From Chitinophagaceae bacterium (GTDB lineage: Bacteria > Bacteroidota > Bacteroidia > Chitinophagales > Chitinophagaceae): a stretch of 64,000 bases of DNA. The stretch is taken from the NCBI GenBank assembly GCA_016720565.1, contig JADKKJ010000011.1, forward strand, positions 682,001-746,000, read 5' to 3'. The position numbers and the translations under genes are program-made. Below are positions 8,854 through 15,912 of the stretch, piece by piece. Each line of letters starts with the position of its first letter. Within the stretch, counting starts at the first letter, position 1. A model generated the notes under the pieces. That model was not told the DNA's origin. It searched no databases and saw only the letters and a program-made list of their open reading frames with translations.

Positions 8854-11727
8854 ATGCGAACGCTATTTTTATTACCCATTATGCTGCTAACCACCGCGTT
8901 GGCCATGGCTCAACCTACCGATCCCATACTCAGGGTAGAGAATGAAATGCATACTGCCATTACACGCCGCGTGTCGGTGGACAAGGCGGGCAAATATATA
9001 TTAACGGCCAGTGAAGATAAGACTGCACGGCTCTGGGATGCGGCCACCGGACAGTTACTGAAGATCTACCGTATTCCCATCAACAAGGATAATGATGGTA
9101 AGATCTTTGCCTGTGCCCTATTTCCCGATGCCTCAAAGGCGGTAGTAGGTGGATGGACCGGTTATGACTGGGATGAAAAAGAATGCGTGTATGTGATAGA
9201 TGTACAGACCGGGGAGATCGTTAAGAAATTATCGGATTTCTCTGATGTGATCAATGATATTGAAATGTCGCCCGACGGAACCATGTTTGCCTGCGGCGCA
9301 GCTGATGGAAGCGTGAGGGTTTATAATTCAAGAACGCTGGAGCTGGTGAAAAGCATTACCAGTTGCGATAATACGATTAATAACCTTGCCTGGGATCCTT
9401 CCGGAAACCTCACGACGGTGTGCTATGATGGCAAGATCCGTATGTATGATGGTAAATTATTTAACCTGCTGAAAGAAATTAACTCTACCACACCACGTAT
9501 CTATAGTATCGCGTTCAACCCCAGGGGAGGAACGTTTGCAGTGGGTTATACAGATACTTCCATCATTGAACTTCGGGATGCTTCAACACTTAGAGTTATC
9601 CAAACCATGGATAATAAAGGAACTGCCTACCAGCGCGATGCACTTAATAAACTTTCGTTTTCCATTGATGGCAGCTATCTGGTGGCTTCCGGCACCTGCA
9701 GGGTGAACGATGCTGCTGAAAAAATATTCGCACGTATCTATTCCAATGGCGGAAGAGGCCCCTATGTAGACGTGCCGCTTTTTGAATCAGGAACGTTTGA
9801 TATCAAGCCCCTGCCCAACAATAAGATGTGTATGCTCAGTGGATTCCCCGCACTGGCAGTTATTGATGTGAACCAGAAAGTTTACTGGAACCTGGAAGGA
9901 AACAGCAATAAATACAACGCGAATAATAAACTTCAATTTAAAGTAAGTTTTAACGGAAAGAATATCGGCGCCGAGCCTACCAATGGCGGTCCTTTTGGAT
10001 TTGACCTCGAGAATCGCCAGGTTGCCGATGGTGAAGCAGATTATGAGCCGCCTACAGATAAATCATTTGGTACTCTTATCACTAACTGGAAAGCAGTATA
10101 CAATCCAAGGGTAAATGGGAAAACGGTCAGCTTTCTTAAATCCAATGAAAGAAATCTTTCTGTGGATATCGGAGGTAATGGAAAACTGGTTGCATATGGA
10201 AGTGATTTCAGTTTGAATATGAGTGATGACCAGGGTAATACCCTCTGGGAAAATGAGAATATCCCTGCAACAGCCTGGTGTGTTAATATCACCGGAAATG
10301 ATAAACTGGTAGTGGCCGGACTTGATGATGGCACCCTACGCTGGTATCGTGTAAGCGATGGAAAAGAGGTCCTTGCATTTTTTATAGATGCCGATAAAAA
10401 GAAATGGATCCTGTTCACTCCATCCGGGTATTACGATGCTTCTCCCGGCGCAGAAGACCTGCTTGGCTGGCATATTAATAATGGCCCTGATAAAACGCCC
10501 ACCTTCCTCCCTATTTCCAGGTTCAAGGAAAAATATTATCGTCCTGATGTGATCGACGCTATCCTGGATGTTTATTATGAAGGCGATGCGGTTAAACTGG
10601 CCAACCAGAAAAGCAATAAGAAGCCCCCTGTTTCAACCACGGAAGATATTCGTAAGAAACTTCCTCCTTCCATAACCATCAGTTCACCTTCTAATGGTAG
10701 TACCATAACAAATACAACCGTAACCATCAGCTATACGGTTACTACTCCTGATGATGCGCCATTAAAAGCGCTGAAAGTATTGATCGATGGAAGGCCGGTG
10801 ACCATTACTGAAAGAGGGGCCGTAACTACTGCCGGCGCGGAGAAAAAGGTTACTGTTACCGTACCTCCGCAGAATTGCACCATCACTTTATTAGCAGACA
10901 ATGATAATGGAACCAGTCCTGCGGCCAACCTTTACCTGAAATGGGATGCCACTGCGGCTGCCAGCAAGGATGAGTTCATCTATAAACCTAAACTTTATGT
11001 ACTTGCCATTGGTGTGAGTGAATACAATAACCCCGAATTGAAATTGCATTACGCGGCTAAGGACGCCCAGGACTTTGTTACCTCCCTGCAAAAGCAAAAA
11101 GGAAAACTTTACAGTGATGTAATTGTAAAAAGCCTGATGGATAAAGATGCCACTAAAGACAATATCACGGATGGCCTGGATTGGATACAAAGGCAAACAG
11201 GACAAAAAGATATGGCCATGATCTTTTATGCGGGACATGGCATCAACGATAACAGCGGGGTATATTATATGCTCCCGGTTGCTGCGGATGTGGACCGAAT
11301 ACGTACTACCTGTCTGAATTTTGAAGAATTAAAACAAACGGTAAGCTCCATCGCCGGCAAGGTGGTGGTTTTTATTGATGCCTGTCATAGCGGCAACGCA
11401 ATGGGAAGCACCACCCGTCGCGGCGGAACCGATATCAACTCTGTAGTAAATGAATTATCCAGTACAGAGAATGGTGCCATCACTTTTACCAGCAGTACCG
11501 GTAAAGAGTTTTCGCTGGAAGATGTGAAATGGGGGAATGGTGCCTTTACCAAAGCATTGATCGAAGGAATGAGCGGCATGGCCGCTATCAATGGAAAGGA
11601 AAAGATCACCATCAAAAGCCTGGACGCCTATATATCCGAAAGGGTAAAAGAACTGACCAGCGGAAGGCAACACCCTACCTCCGTTTCTCCGCCTAACGTT
11701 CCCGACTTCCCGATCGGTATGAAATAA
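8854..11727 (+). CDS. WD40 repeat - caspase (peptidase C14) protein, exported
   Basis: 957 residues from the ATG at 8854. This start is preferred over the longer frame from 8647 because it begins with a clean signal peptide (LLPIMLLTTALAMAQ) and the longer frame would run antisense through the CHAT gene. WD40-like repeats fill about residues 25-500 (for example SEDKTARLWDAATGQ). An Ig-like segment (about 590-690) precedes a C14 caspase domain (about 700-957) with His795 in FYAGHG and Cys844 in FIDACHSG. Basic-residue-specific processing is typical of bacterial caspase homologues. It pairs head-to-head with the TPR-CHAT gene, another clan CD protease with a repeat-type sensor. Confidence 0.9.
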   Translation: MRTLFLLPIMLLTTALAMAQPTDPILRVENEMHTAITRRVSVDKAGKYILTASEDKTARLWDAATGQLLKIYRIPINKDNDGKIFACALFPDASKAVVGGWTGYDWDEKECVYVIDVQTGEIVKKLSDFSDVINDIEMSPDGTMFACGAADGSVRVYNSRTLELVKSITSCDNTINNLAWDPSGNLTTVCYDGKIRMYDGKLFNLLKEINSTTPRIYSIAFNPRGGTFAVGYTDTSIIELRDASTLRVIQTMDNKGTAYQRDALNKLSFSIDGSYLVASGTCRVNDAAEKIFARIYSNGGRGPYVDVPLFESGTFDIKPLPNNKMCMLSGFPALAVIDVNQKVYWNLEGNSNKYNANNKLQFKVSFNGKNIGAEPTNGGPFGFDLENRQVADGEADYEPPTDKSFGTLITNWKAVYNPRVNGKTVSFLKSNERNLSVDIGGNGKLVAYGSDFSLNMSDDQGNTLWENENIPATAWCVNITGNDKLVVAGLDDGTLRWYRVSDGKEVLAFFIDADKKKWILFTPSGYYDASPGAEDLLGWHINNGPDKTPTFLPISRFKEKYYRPDVIDAILDVYYEGDAVKLANQKSNKKPPVSTTEDIRKKLPPSITISSPSNGSTITNTTVTISYTVTTPDDAPLKALKVLIDGRPVTITERGAVTTAGAEKKVTVTVPPQNCTITLLADNDNGTSPAANLYLKWDATAAASKDEFIYKPKLYVLAIGVSEYNNPELKLHYAAKDAQDFVTSLQKQKGKLYSDVIVKSLMDKDATKDNITDGLDWIQRQTGQKDMAMIFYAGHGINDNSGVYYMLPVAADVDRIRTTCLNFEELKQTVSSIAGKVVVFIDACHSGNAMGSTTRRGGTDINSVVNELSSTENGAITFTSSTGKEFSLEDVKWGNGAFTKALIEGMSGMAAINGKEKITIKSLDAYISERVKELTSGRQHPTSVSPPNVPDFPIGMK

Positions 11728-11744
11728 CTAGTGACCTTCCCTAT

Positions 11745-11771
11745 AAAGGCCGGCCCTCAGGCCGGCTTTTT
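11745..11771 (+). terminator. Rho-independent terminator after the WD40-caspase gene
   Basis: AAAGGCCGGCC pairs with GGCCGGCTTTT around a CTCA loop (11 bp with one G-U pair), followed by T residues. Confidence 0.85.
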
Positions 11772-11787
11772 CATTTAAATTCGTGCA

Positions 11788-12426
11788 ATGAATAAGCAGC
11801 TCCAAAAAGCTTTCCCTGGCTTTGACAACAAATTCCTTGAAACACTGGAAGATAAAGCCGAGTTAAGAACATTTGAACCCGGAGAAGTGCTGATGAAAAC
11901 CGGCCAGTATTTTAAATCTATTCTACTGGTTGTAGATGGATTGATCAAAGTTTACCGGGAAGATGAGGAAGGACATGAGTATTTCATGTATTACCTGCAG
12001 CCCGGACAGGCCTGCGCGCTATCAATGGTCTCTGCCGGTAAACAGGAGAAAAGTGAAGTAATGGGGAAAGTGGTCAAGCCTACTACGGTGATCGCAGTTC
12101 CATTACAATATATGGATAGCTGGATGCAGGACCATAAAAGCTGGTACCAGTTTGTCATTGACACTTACCGCCAGCGTTTTGAAGAATTACTTATTACACT
12201 GGACCATACCGCCTTCAGGAGCATGGATGAAAAATTACTTTCTTACCTCAAAAGGGAAAAGCAGGTGCATGGCTCCAACCTGATTACCATCAGCAATACT
12301 GAAGTGGCGCAAGAACTTTCCTCATCCCGCGAAGTGATCTCGCGCCTAATGAAAAAATTGGCAGAGCGTGGTATGATCAAATTACTGCGTAATCACCAGG
12401 TAGAGATCGTGGATCTGGGTGTTTAG
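11788..12426 (+). CDS. Crp/Fnr family regulator, likely controller of the sulfide genes
   Basis: 212 residues. The N-terminal cNMP-binding-type sensor fold spans about 20-110 and has a single cysteine, Cys76 in QACALSM; the cyclic-nucleotide signature RTAxV is not evident. The dimerisation helix is at about 112-140. The C-terminal HTH (about 165-212) reads TEVAQELSSSREVISRLMKKL. Recognition-helix residues Arg181, Glu182 and Arg186 match the R-E-x-x-x-R of Crp, which contacts GTGA, rather than the E-x-x-S-R of Fnr with TTGAT preference. It lies 124 bp upstream of the SQR operon, whose promoter contains the GTGAC-N4-GTCAC palindrome. What it senses is unknown; the lone cysteine is a candidate for sulfane sulfur or redox sensing. 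Confidence 0.88.
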   Translation: MNKQLQKAFPGFDNKFLETLEDKAELRTFEPGEVLMKTGQYFKSILLVVDGLIKVYREDEEGHEYFMYYLQPGQACALSMVSAGKQEKSEVMGKVVKPTTVIAVPLQYMDSWMQDHKSWYQFVIDTYRQRFEELLITLDHTAFRSMDEKLLSYLKREKQVHGSNLITISNTEVAQELSSSREVISRLMKKLAERGMIKLLRNHQVEIVDLGV

Positions 12427-12467
12427 TTTCCTCTTCCTCTCATGATTTTCATCAGGTTTATTTTTTC

Positions 12468-12481
12468 GTGACAATAGTCAC
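12468..12481. promoter_or_regulatory. Crp-type operator upstream of the SQR operon
   Basis: GTGACAATAGTCAC is a palindrome with 5 bp arms and a 4-base centre, extended to 6 bp by flanking C and G. Its reverse complement occurs exactly at 48263-48276. If the -7 box is 12505-12512, the centre lies at about -41.5, the classical position for class II activation by Crp/Fnr proteins. Confidence 0.75.
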
Positions 12482-12504
12482 GCACTCCCCCCAGCAGTCA
12501 ACAG

Positions 12505-12512
12505 GACCTTTG
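12505..12512 (+). promoter_or_regulatory. Putative -7 box of the SQR operon
   Basis: GACCTTTG resembles TAnnTTTG with one base changed. No -33 TTG exists at the right distance; the operator at 12468-12481 sits there instead, as expected for an activator-dependent promoter. Confidence 0.4.
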
Positions 12513-12550
12513 TATTCAGAAGCCTATTTCTGGCTAAATAAATAAATTAT

Positions 12551-13786
12551 ATGAAGCAGGTTGTTATACTGGGTGCGGGCACTGCAGGAACCATGATGGC
12601 CAATCACCTTAACCATGAATTAGACCATGAAGAATGGAGGATAAAGATCATTGATGAAAGAGAAGAACATTATTATCAGCCAGGTTATTTATTCCTGCCA
12701 TTTGATATCTATGAGCCTGAGGATATTGTAAAGCCGATTGAAAAATTCATTCCTAAAAATGTGGATCTCGTCCTTTCAACTATCGATTTGATCCAGCCTG
12801 AGAAAAACCAGGTAAAGCTGCTGGATGGGGAGATCATACCTTATGATATACTGATCATCGCTACAGGTGCTCGAATCGCGCCTGAGGAAGTGGAAGGCAT
12901 GAAAGGTGAAGAATGGCAAAGATCTGTTTTCGACTTTTATAGTTTTGAAGGCGCCCTGGCGCTTCGAAATAAACTTCGAGAATGGGAAGGGGGTAAACTG
13001 GTAGTGCATATCACAGAAATGCCCATTAAATGTCCGGTAGCCCCTCTTGAATTCGCTTTCCTGGCAGATTCCTATTTCAATCATAAAAAAATGAGAGACA
13101 AAGTGAGCATCACCTATGTCACTCCCTTAAGCGGTGCATTCACAAAACCGAAAGCCACTGCTGCCCTGAATCACCTGATGGATGACAAGCATATCACCAT
13201 AGAAAGTGATTTTGCCATTGCTGAAGTTGACAATGAGAACAAAAAGATCATCGATTACGGTGGAAAAGAAATTCCTTTTGATCTACTGGTGACCGTACCC
13301 ACCAATAAAGGCGATGACCTGATCCAACGGTCGGGTATGGGTGATGAATTGAATTATGTTCCCACGCATAAGGCTACGCTGCAATCACAGGCCTATGCCA
13401 ATGTTTTTGTATTGGGAGATGCCAGTAACCTTCCAGCTTCCAAAGCGGGATCAGTCGCGCATTTTGAAGCGGAGATCCTTACAGAGAATGTAAAACGCTT
13501 CATCAATGGCCAGCCATTAAAAGAAGAATTTGATGGCCACGCCAATTGTTTTGTTGAAACGGGCAATGGTAAAGCCCTGCTTATTGACTTCAATTATACC
13601 CATGAACCAGTGGAGGGTGAATTCCCTTTCCCCGGTATTGGTCCTCTGCGTTTGCTGAAAGAAAGCCGCATGAACCATATGGGAAAACTGGCCTTTAAAT
13701 GGATCTACTGGAATATGCTTTTAAAAGGAACTCATATACCATTCGTTTCCGCAAAAATGAAGGAAGCTGGAAAACATTTTGAATAA
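12551..13786 (+). CDS. Sulfide:quinone oxidoreductase-like flavoprotein
   Basis: 411 residues. FAD-binding GxGxxG at residues 8-13 (GAGTAGTMMAN), the second nucleotide motif IIATGAR near 103-108, and the FAD-closing motif VFVLGDASNLPASKAGS near 286-301 define the SQR/NDH-2 superfamily. Cys161 (MPIKCPVAPLEF) and Cys333 (HANCFVE) occupy the places of the two redox cysteines conserved in SQRs; the third cysteine found in some SQRs is absent. SQRs are monotopic membrane proteins that oxidise sulfide to polysulfide and reduce quinone. The C-terminal hydrophobic/amphipathic helices (about 375-400) would attach it to the membrane. It is followed 16 bp later by tusE-like and then dsrE-like genes, which supports sulfur transfer from its product. 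Confidence 0.82.
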   Translation: MKQVVILGAGTAGTMMANHLNHELDHEEWRIKIIDEREEHYYQPGYLFLPFDIYEPEDIVKPIEKFIPKNVDLVLSTIDLIQPEKNQVKLLDGEIIPYDILIIATGARIAPEEVEGMKGEEWQRSVFDFYSFEGALALRNKLREWEGGKLVVHITEMPIKCPVAPLEFAFLADSYFNHKKMRDKVSITYVTPLSGAFTKPKATAALNHLMDDKHITIESDFAIAEVDNENKKIIDYGGKEIPFDLLVTVPTNKGDDLIQRSGMGDELNYVPTHKATLQSQAYANVFVLGDASNLPASKAGSVAHFEAEILTENVKRFINGQPLKEEFDGHANCFVETGNGKALLIDFNYTHEPVEGEFPFPGIGPLRLLKESRMNHMGKLAFKWIYWNMLLKGTHIPFVSAKMKEAGKHFE

Positions 13787-13802
13787 CGCTAAATAAATAT
13801 TT

Positions 13803-14111
13803 ATGGAAAAGAACATTAACGGGAGCAATATTCATGTAAATGAAGAAGGATATCTCACCGATTTTAAAGAATGGAACTCCGGGATCGGAACCGAACTTGC
13901 CAAAGAATGCCTGATCGACCTTAGTCCAAGGCACTGGGAGGTGATCAACTATATCCAGGGTGAATTCAAAAAAGAAAACCCGCTCAGTATCCGAAAGATC
14001 GGGAAAAGTGGAGTGGTGGACATAAAAGAATTCTATGCATTATTTCCAAAAGCGCCACTAAAAACAGCCAGCCTGATAGCGGGTATTCCTAAGCCTGCAA
14101 GTTGCATCTGA
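13803..14111 (+). CDS. TusE/DsrC family sulfur-relay protein
   Basis: 102 residues, cytoplasmic. Family hallmarks are EEGYLTDFKEWN, LSPRHWEVINYI and the C-terminal IAGIPKPASCI. The penultimate Cys101, the persulfide-accepting residue of TusE and DsrC, is present. The second cysteine of true DsrC, about ten residues earlier, is replaced: the segment reads PLKTASLIAG where DsrC has a Cys before IAG. That makes it TusE-type, a sulfur carrier rather than a DsrC that forms the intramolecular trisulfide needed for sulfite chemistry. It lies between SQR-like and DsrE-like genes, so it probably accepts sulfane sulfur from the DsrE-like protein. Confidence 0.88.
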   Translation: MEKNINGSNIHVNEEGYLTDFKEWNSGIGTELAKECLIDLSPRHWEVINYIQGEFKKENPLSIRKIGKSGVVDIKEFYALFPKAPLKTASLIAGIPKPASCI

Positions 14112-14130
14112 TCAATTAAAAATTAATTGT

Positions 14131-14619
14131 ATGAATAATCTTGAATACCATGGAGAGGTAAGGAAAATGATGATCATCCTCTCAAAAGCAAGTATAGAAA
14201 ATGTTTATGCGGCCTTTATACTGGCCAACGGTGCAAGAATGGAAGGTATAGACGCCGAACTGTTCTTCACTTTCTTCGGGCTGGAAGCGATACATAAAAA
14301 GAAATTGAAAAAACTGCATGTGGCCACTGTAGGTAACCCTGCCATGCATATTCCCACCCTGGTTGGGGCAATGCCCGGTATGGAAGCTATGGCCACAAAA
14401 ATGATGAGATCTGAGATGGAAAAGCTGGATATGCCGGAAGTGGAAGAGTTTCTTGGCATACTGAAAGATTCAGGCGCGAAGATATGGGCCTGCAAACTGG
14501 CAATGGATATGTTCCATTACAAGAAAGAAGACATGTTCAACGACATTGATGGTGTGATCACAGTAGGTGATTTCTACAAAAAAGCCGAAGGATTTGGAAC
14601 GCAAATTCTATTTATTTAG
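14131..14619 (+). CDS. DsrE family sulfurtransferase (DsrE2-like)
   Basis: 162 residues with the DsrE/DsrF-like fold: a first strand MMIILSKAS, AAFILANGARMEGIDAELFFTFFGLEA, and the active segment IWACKLAMDMF with Cys121. DsrE2 proteins of other sulfur oxidisers pass sulfane sulfur from rhodaneses to TusA/TusE-type carriers. A hydrophobic patch around residues 70-90 (PTLVGAMPGMEAMATKMM) is typical of the DsrE2 branch. It is the last gene of the SQR operon, 19 bp after the TusE-like gene, and is followed by a strong terminator. Confidence 0.85.
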   Translation: MNNLEYHGEVRKMMIILSKASIENVYAAFILANGARMEGIDAELFFTFFGLEAIHKKKLKKLHVATVGNPAMHIPTLVGAMPGMEAMATKMMRSEMEKLDMPEVEEFLGILKDSGAKIWACKLAMDMFHYKKEDMFNDIDGVITVGDFYKKAEGFGTQILFI

Positions 14620-14645
14620 CAGTCAGGTGGTGGTACATGCTGACT

Positions 14646-14673
14646 AAAAGCGCAGTTTCCACTGCGCTTTTTT
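14646..14673 (+). terminator. Rho-independent terminator of the SQR-TusE-DsrE operon
   Basis: AAAAGCGCAGT pairs perfectly with ACTGCGCTTTT (11 bp, TTCC loop) followed by a T run. Confidence 0.92.
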
Positions 14674-14736
14674 GTATTAACTTTTTTTTAGCGTGTATTA
14701 TATAACAACGGCGCATCATACCCAGTTAAATAGGCA

Positions 14737-15378
14737 ATGAATCGCACAAAAACCATTACCACCATACTGCTGCTATTCTTGTGTTTTTCCCTGCAGGCCC
14801 AAACGGGTAGATCTATTATTCTCTCTCCTTTGAGCTCATTTTCCGATGAATGGAATAAGCCGGTGTACCTGGACCTTAATACAGCCAGGGATTCAAATTA
14901 TCTCACAGGAATGGAGAAGGATGTGATCTGGATATTGAATATGGTCAGAAAGAATCCGCAATTATTCCTTCGATCAGTTTTACTTAACCCCAAAAGTGAG
15001 TTTTATAAAATTCCATCAGCGAGGAACAGTTATTTTACCTCCCTTGTAAAGGATCTCCAAAATCAAAAACCCAGTCGAAAAGCCCTTCAACCCAACAGGG
15101 TATTATACCAAAGCGCTTTTTGCCATGCGCTTAACAGCGGTAAAGAAGGGTTTGTTGGTCATGACAGGAAATGGGGATGCAGGTCCAGCTTCTCCGCTGA
15201 ATGCATCAGCTATGGCTTTGATGATGCCCTGGATATCATTATACAACTGCTGGTAGACGATGGCGTGCCTTCATTGGGCCACCGCTCCATTTGCCTGACG
15301 GCCTCCTATAAAGAGCTGGGTGTCTCTATACAACCCCATAGTTTATACAGCTATAATTCCGTCCTGGATTTCTATTAA
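14737..15378 (+). CDS. CAP (SCP/PR-1) domain exported protein
   Basis: 213 residues with a signal peptide (about 1-22, LLLFLCFSLQAQ). The CAP-like core comprises ILNMVRKNPQLFL near residue 70, a GHDR segment near 143, AECISYGFDDALDIIIQLLVDDG and LGHRSICL, and a terminal ELGVSI strand. These match the order of CAP family helices and histidines in bacterial homologues. Bacterial CAP proteins are secreted and of unknown substrate, some binding lipid or polysaccharide. It has its own leader after the SQR terminator and no obvious operon partner. Confidence 0.78.
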   Translation: MNRTKTITTILLLFLCFSLQAQTGRSIILSPLSSFSDEWNKPVYLDLNTARDSNYLTGMEKDVIWILNMVRKNPQLFLRSVLLNPKSEFYKIPSARNSYFTSLVKDLQNQKPSRKALQPNRVLYQSAFCHALNSGKEGFVGHDRKWGCRSSFSAECISYGFDDALDIIIQLLVDDGVPSLGHRSICLTASYKELGVSIQPHSLYSYNSVLDFY

Positions 15379-15413
15379 GACCAGGGTCAGTAAACTCAAA
15401 CAGGGCTGGTCGA

Positions 15414-15770
15414 TCAGGCCATGGCACGTAACTGTTCAATACAGGACCTTAAGACAGGTTCGATCTCTTCAAATATTTTATTGATCAGGGGGGCAGTCCC
15501 TCCATTTTTAGCTACCTGCTCCAGGTCCTTTACCCTTTTACTGAGGTGGTGTATGTTCAGGTAATTTAATCCAGGGCCAATTTTATGCATTTGCCTGGCC
15601 ACCTCCGGAAAATTCCCCTTATTGATCGCTGCTTTTGTTTCTTCCAGGATGGACTCACTGCTTGTTATGAATAATTTCAGGAACTCACTGATCAATTTAT
15701 CATTACCGCCGGCATTTTTCCTTACAAGATCTATATTAAATAAAGGCTCTTCTTCTTTCGTCCTGTCCAT
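15414..15770 (-). CDS. Histidine phosphotransfer (HPt) domain protein
   Basis: 118 residues made of one HPt four-helix bundle. The phosphoacceptor is His62 in RQMHKIGPGLNYLNI, where most HPt domains have AHxLKGSS; the glycine after the histidine-lysine pair is kept. An N-terminal LVRKNAGGNDKLISEFLKLF forms helix one. Stand-alone HPt proteins relay phosphate between hybrid kinases and response regulators. No hybrid kinase is adjacent, so its partners must lie elsewhere. Confidence 0.85.
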   Translation of the reverse strand: MDRTKEEEPLFNIDLVRKNAGGNDKLISEFLKLFITSSESILEETKAAINKGNFPEVARQMHKIGPGLNYLNIHHLSKRVKDLEQVAKNGGTAPLINKIFEEIEPVLRSCIEQLRAMA

Positions 15771-15912
15771 GTGCTGAATTTAGTCTGCAAATTTACAATT
15801 AAGCTGCAGGCTATTTGCTGAAAATATTTAACTGCCCCTGGTTATCTCTCCGGTCCAAATCACTTTCAGCTATTCAGCAATTGAAGTATTTCATTTTTCG
15901 TGGGAAAAAACA

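Noticed and set aside
5277..11727. CHAT/caspase pair as an anti-phage defence system
   Set aside because: Both proteins have signal peptides, so the proteases should not act in the cytoplasm; no nucleic-acid sensor or effector gene is nearby.
11788..12426. Calling the regulator Fnr with an oxygen-sensing iron-sulfur cluster
   Set aside because: It has a single cysteine, Cys76, so it cannot ligate an Fnr-type cluster, and its recognition helix is Crp-like.
13803..14111. Calling the gene dsrC and inferring a dissimilatory sulfite pathway
   Set aside because: The second conserved cysteine is missing and no dsrAB genes are present, so TusE-type is the safer call.
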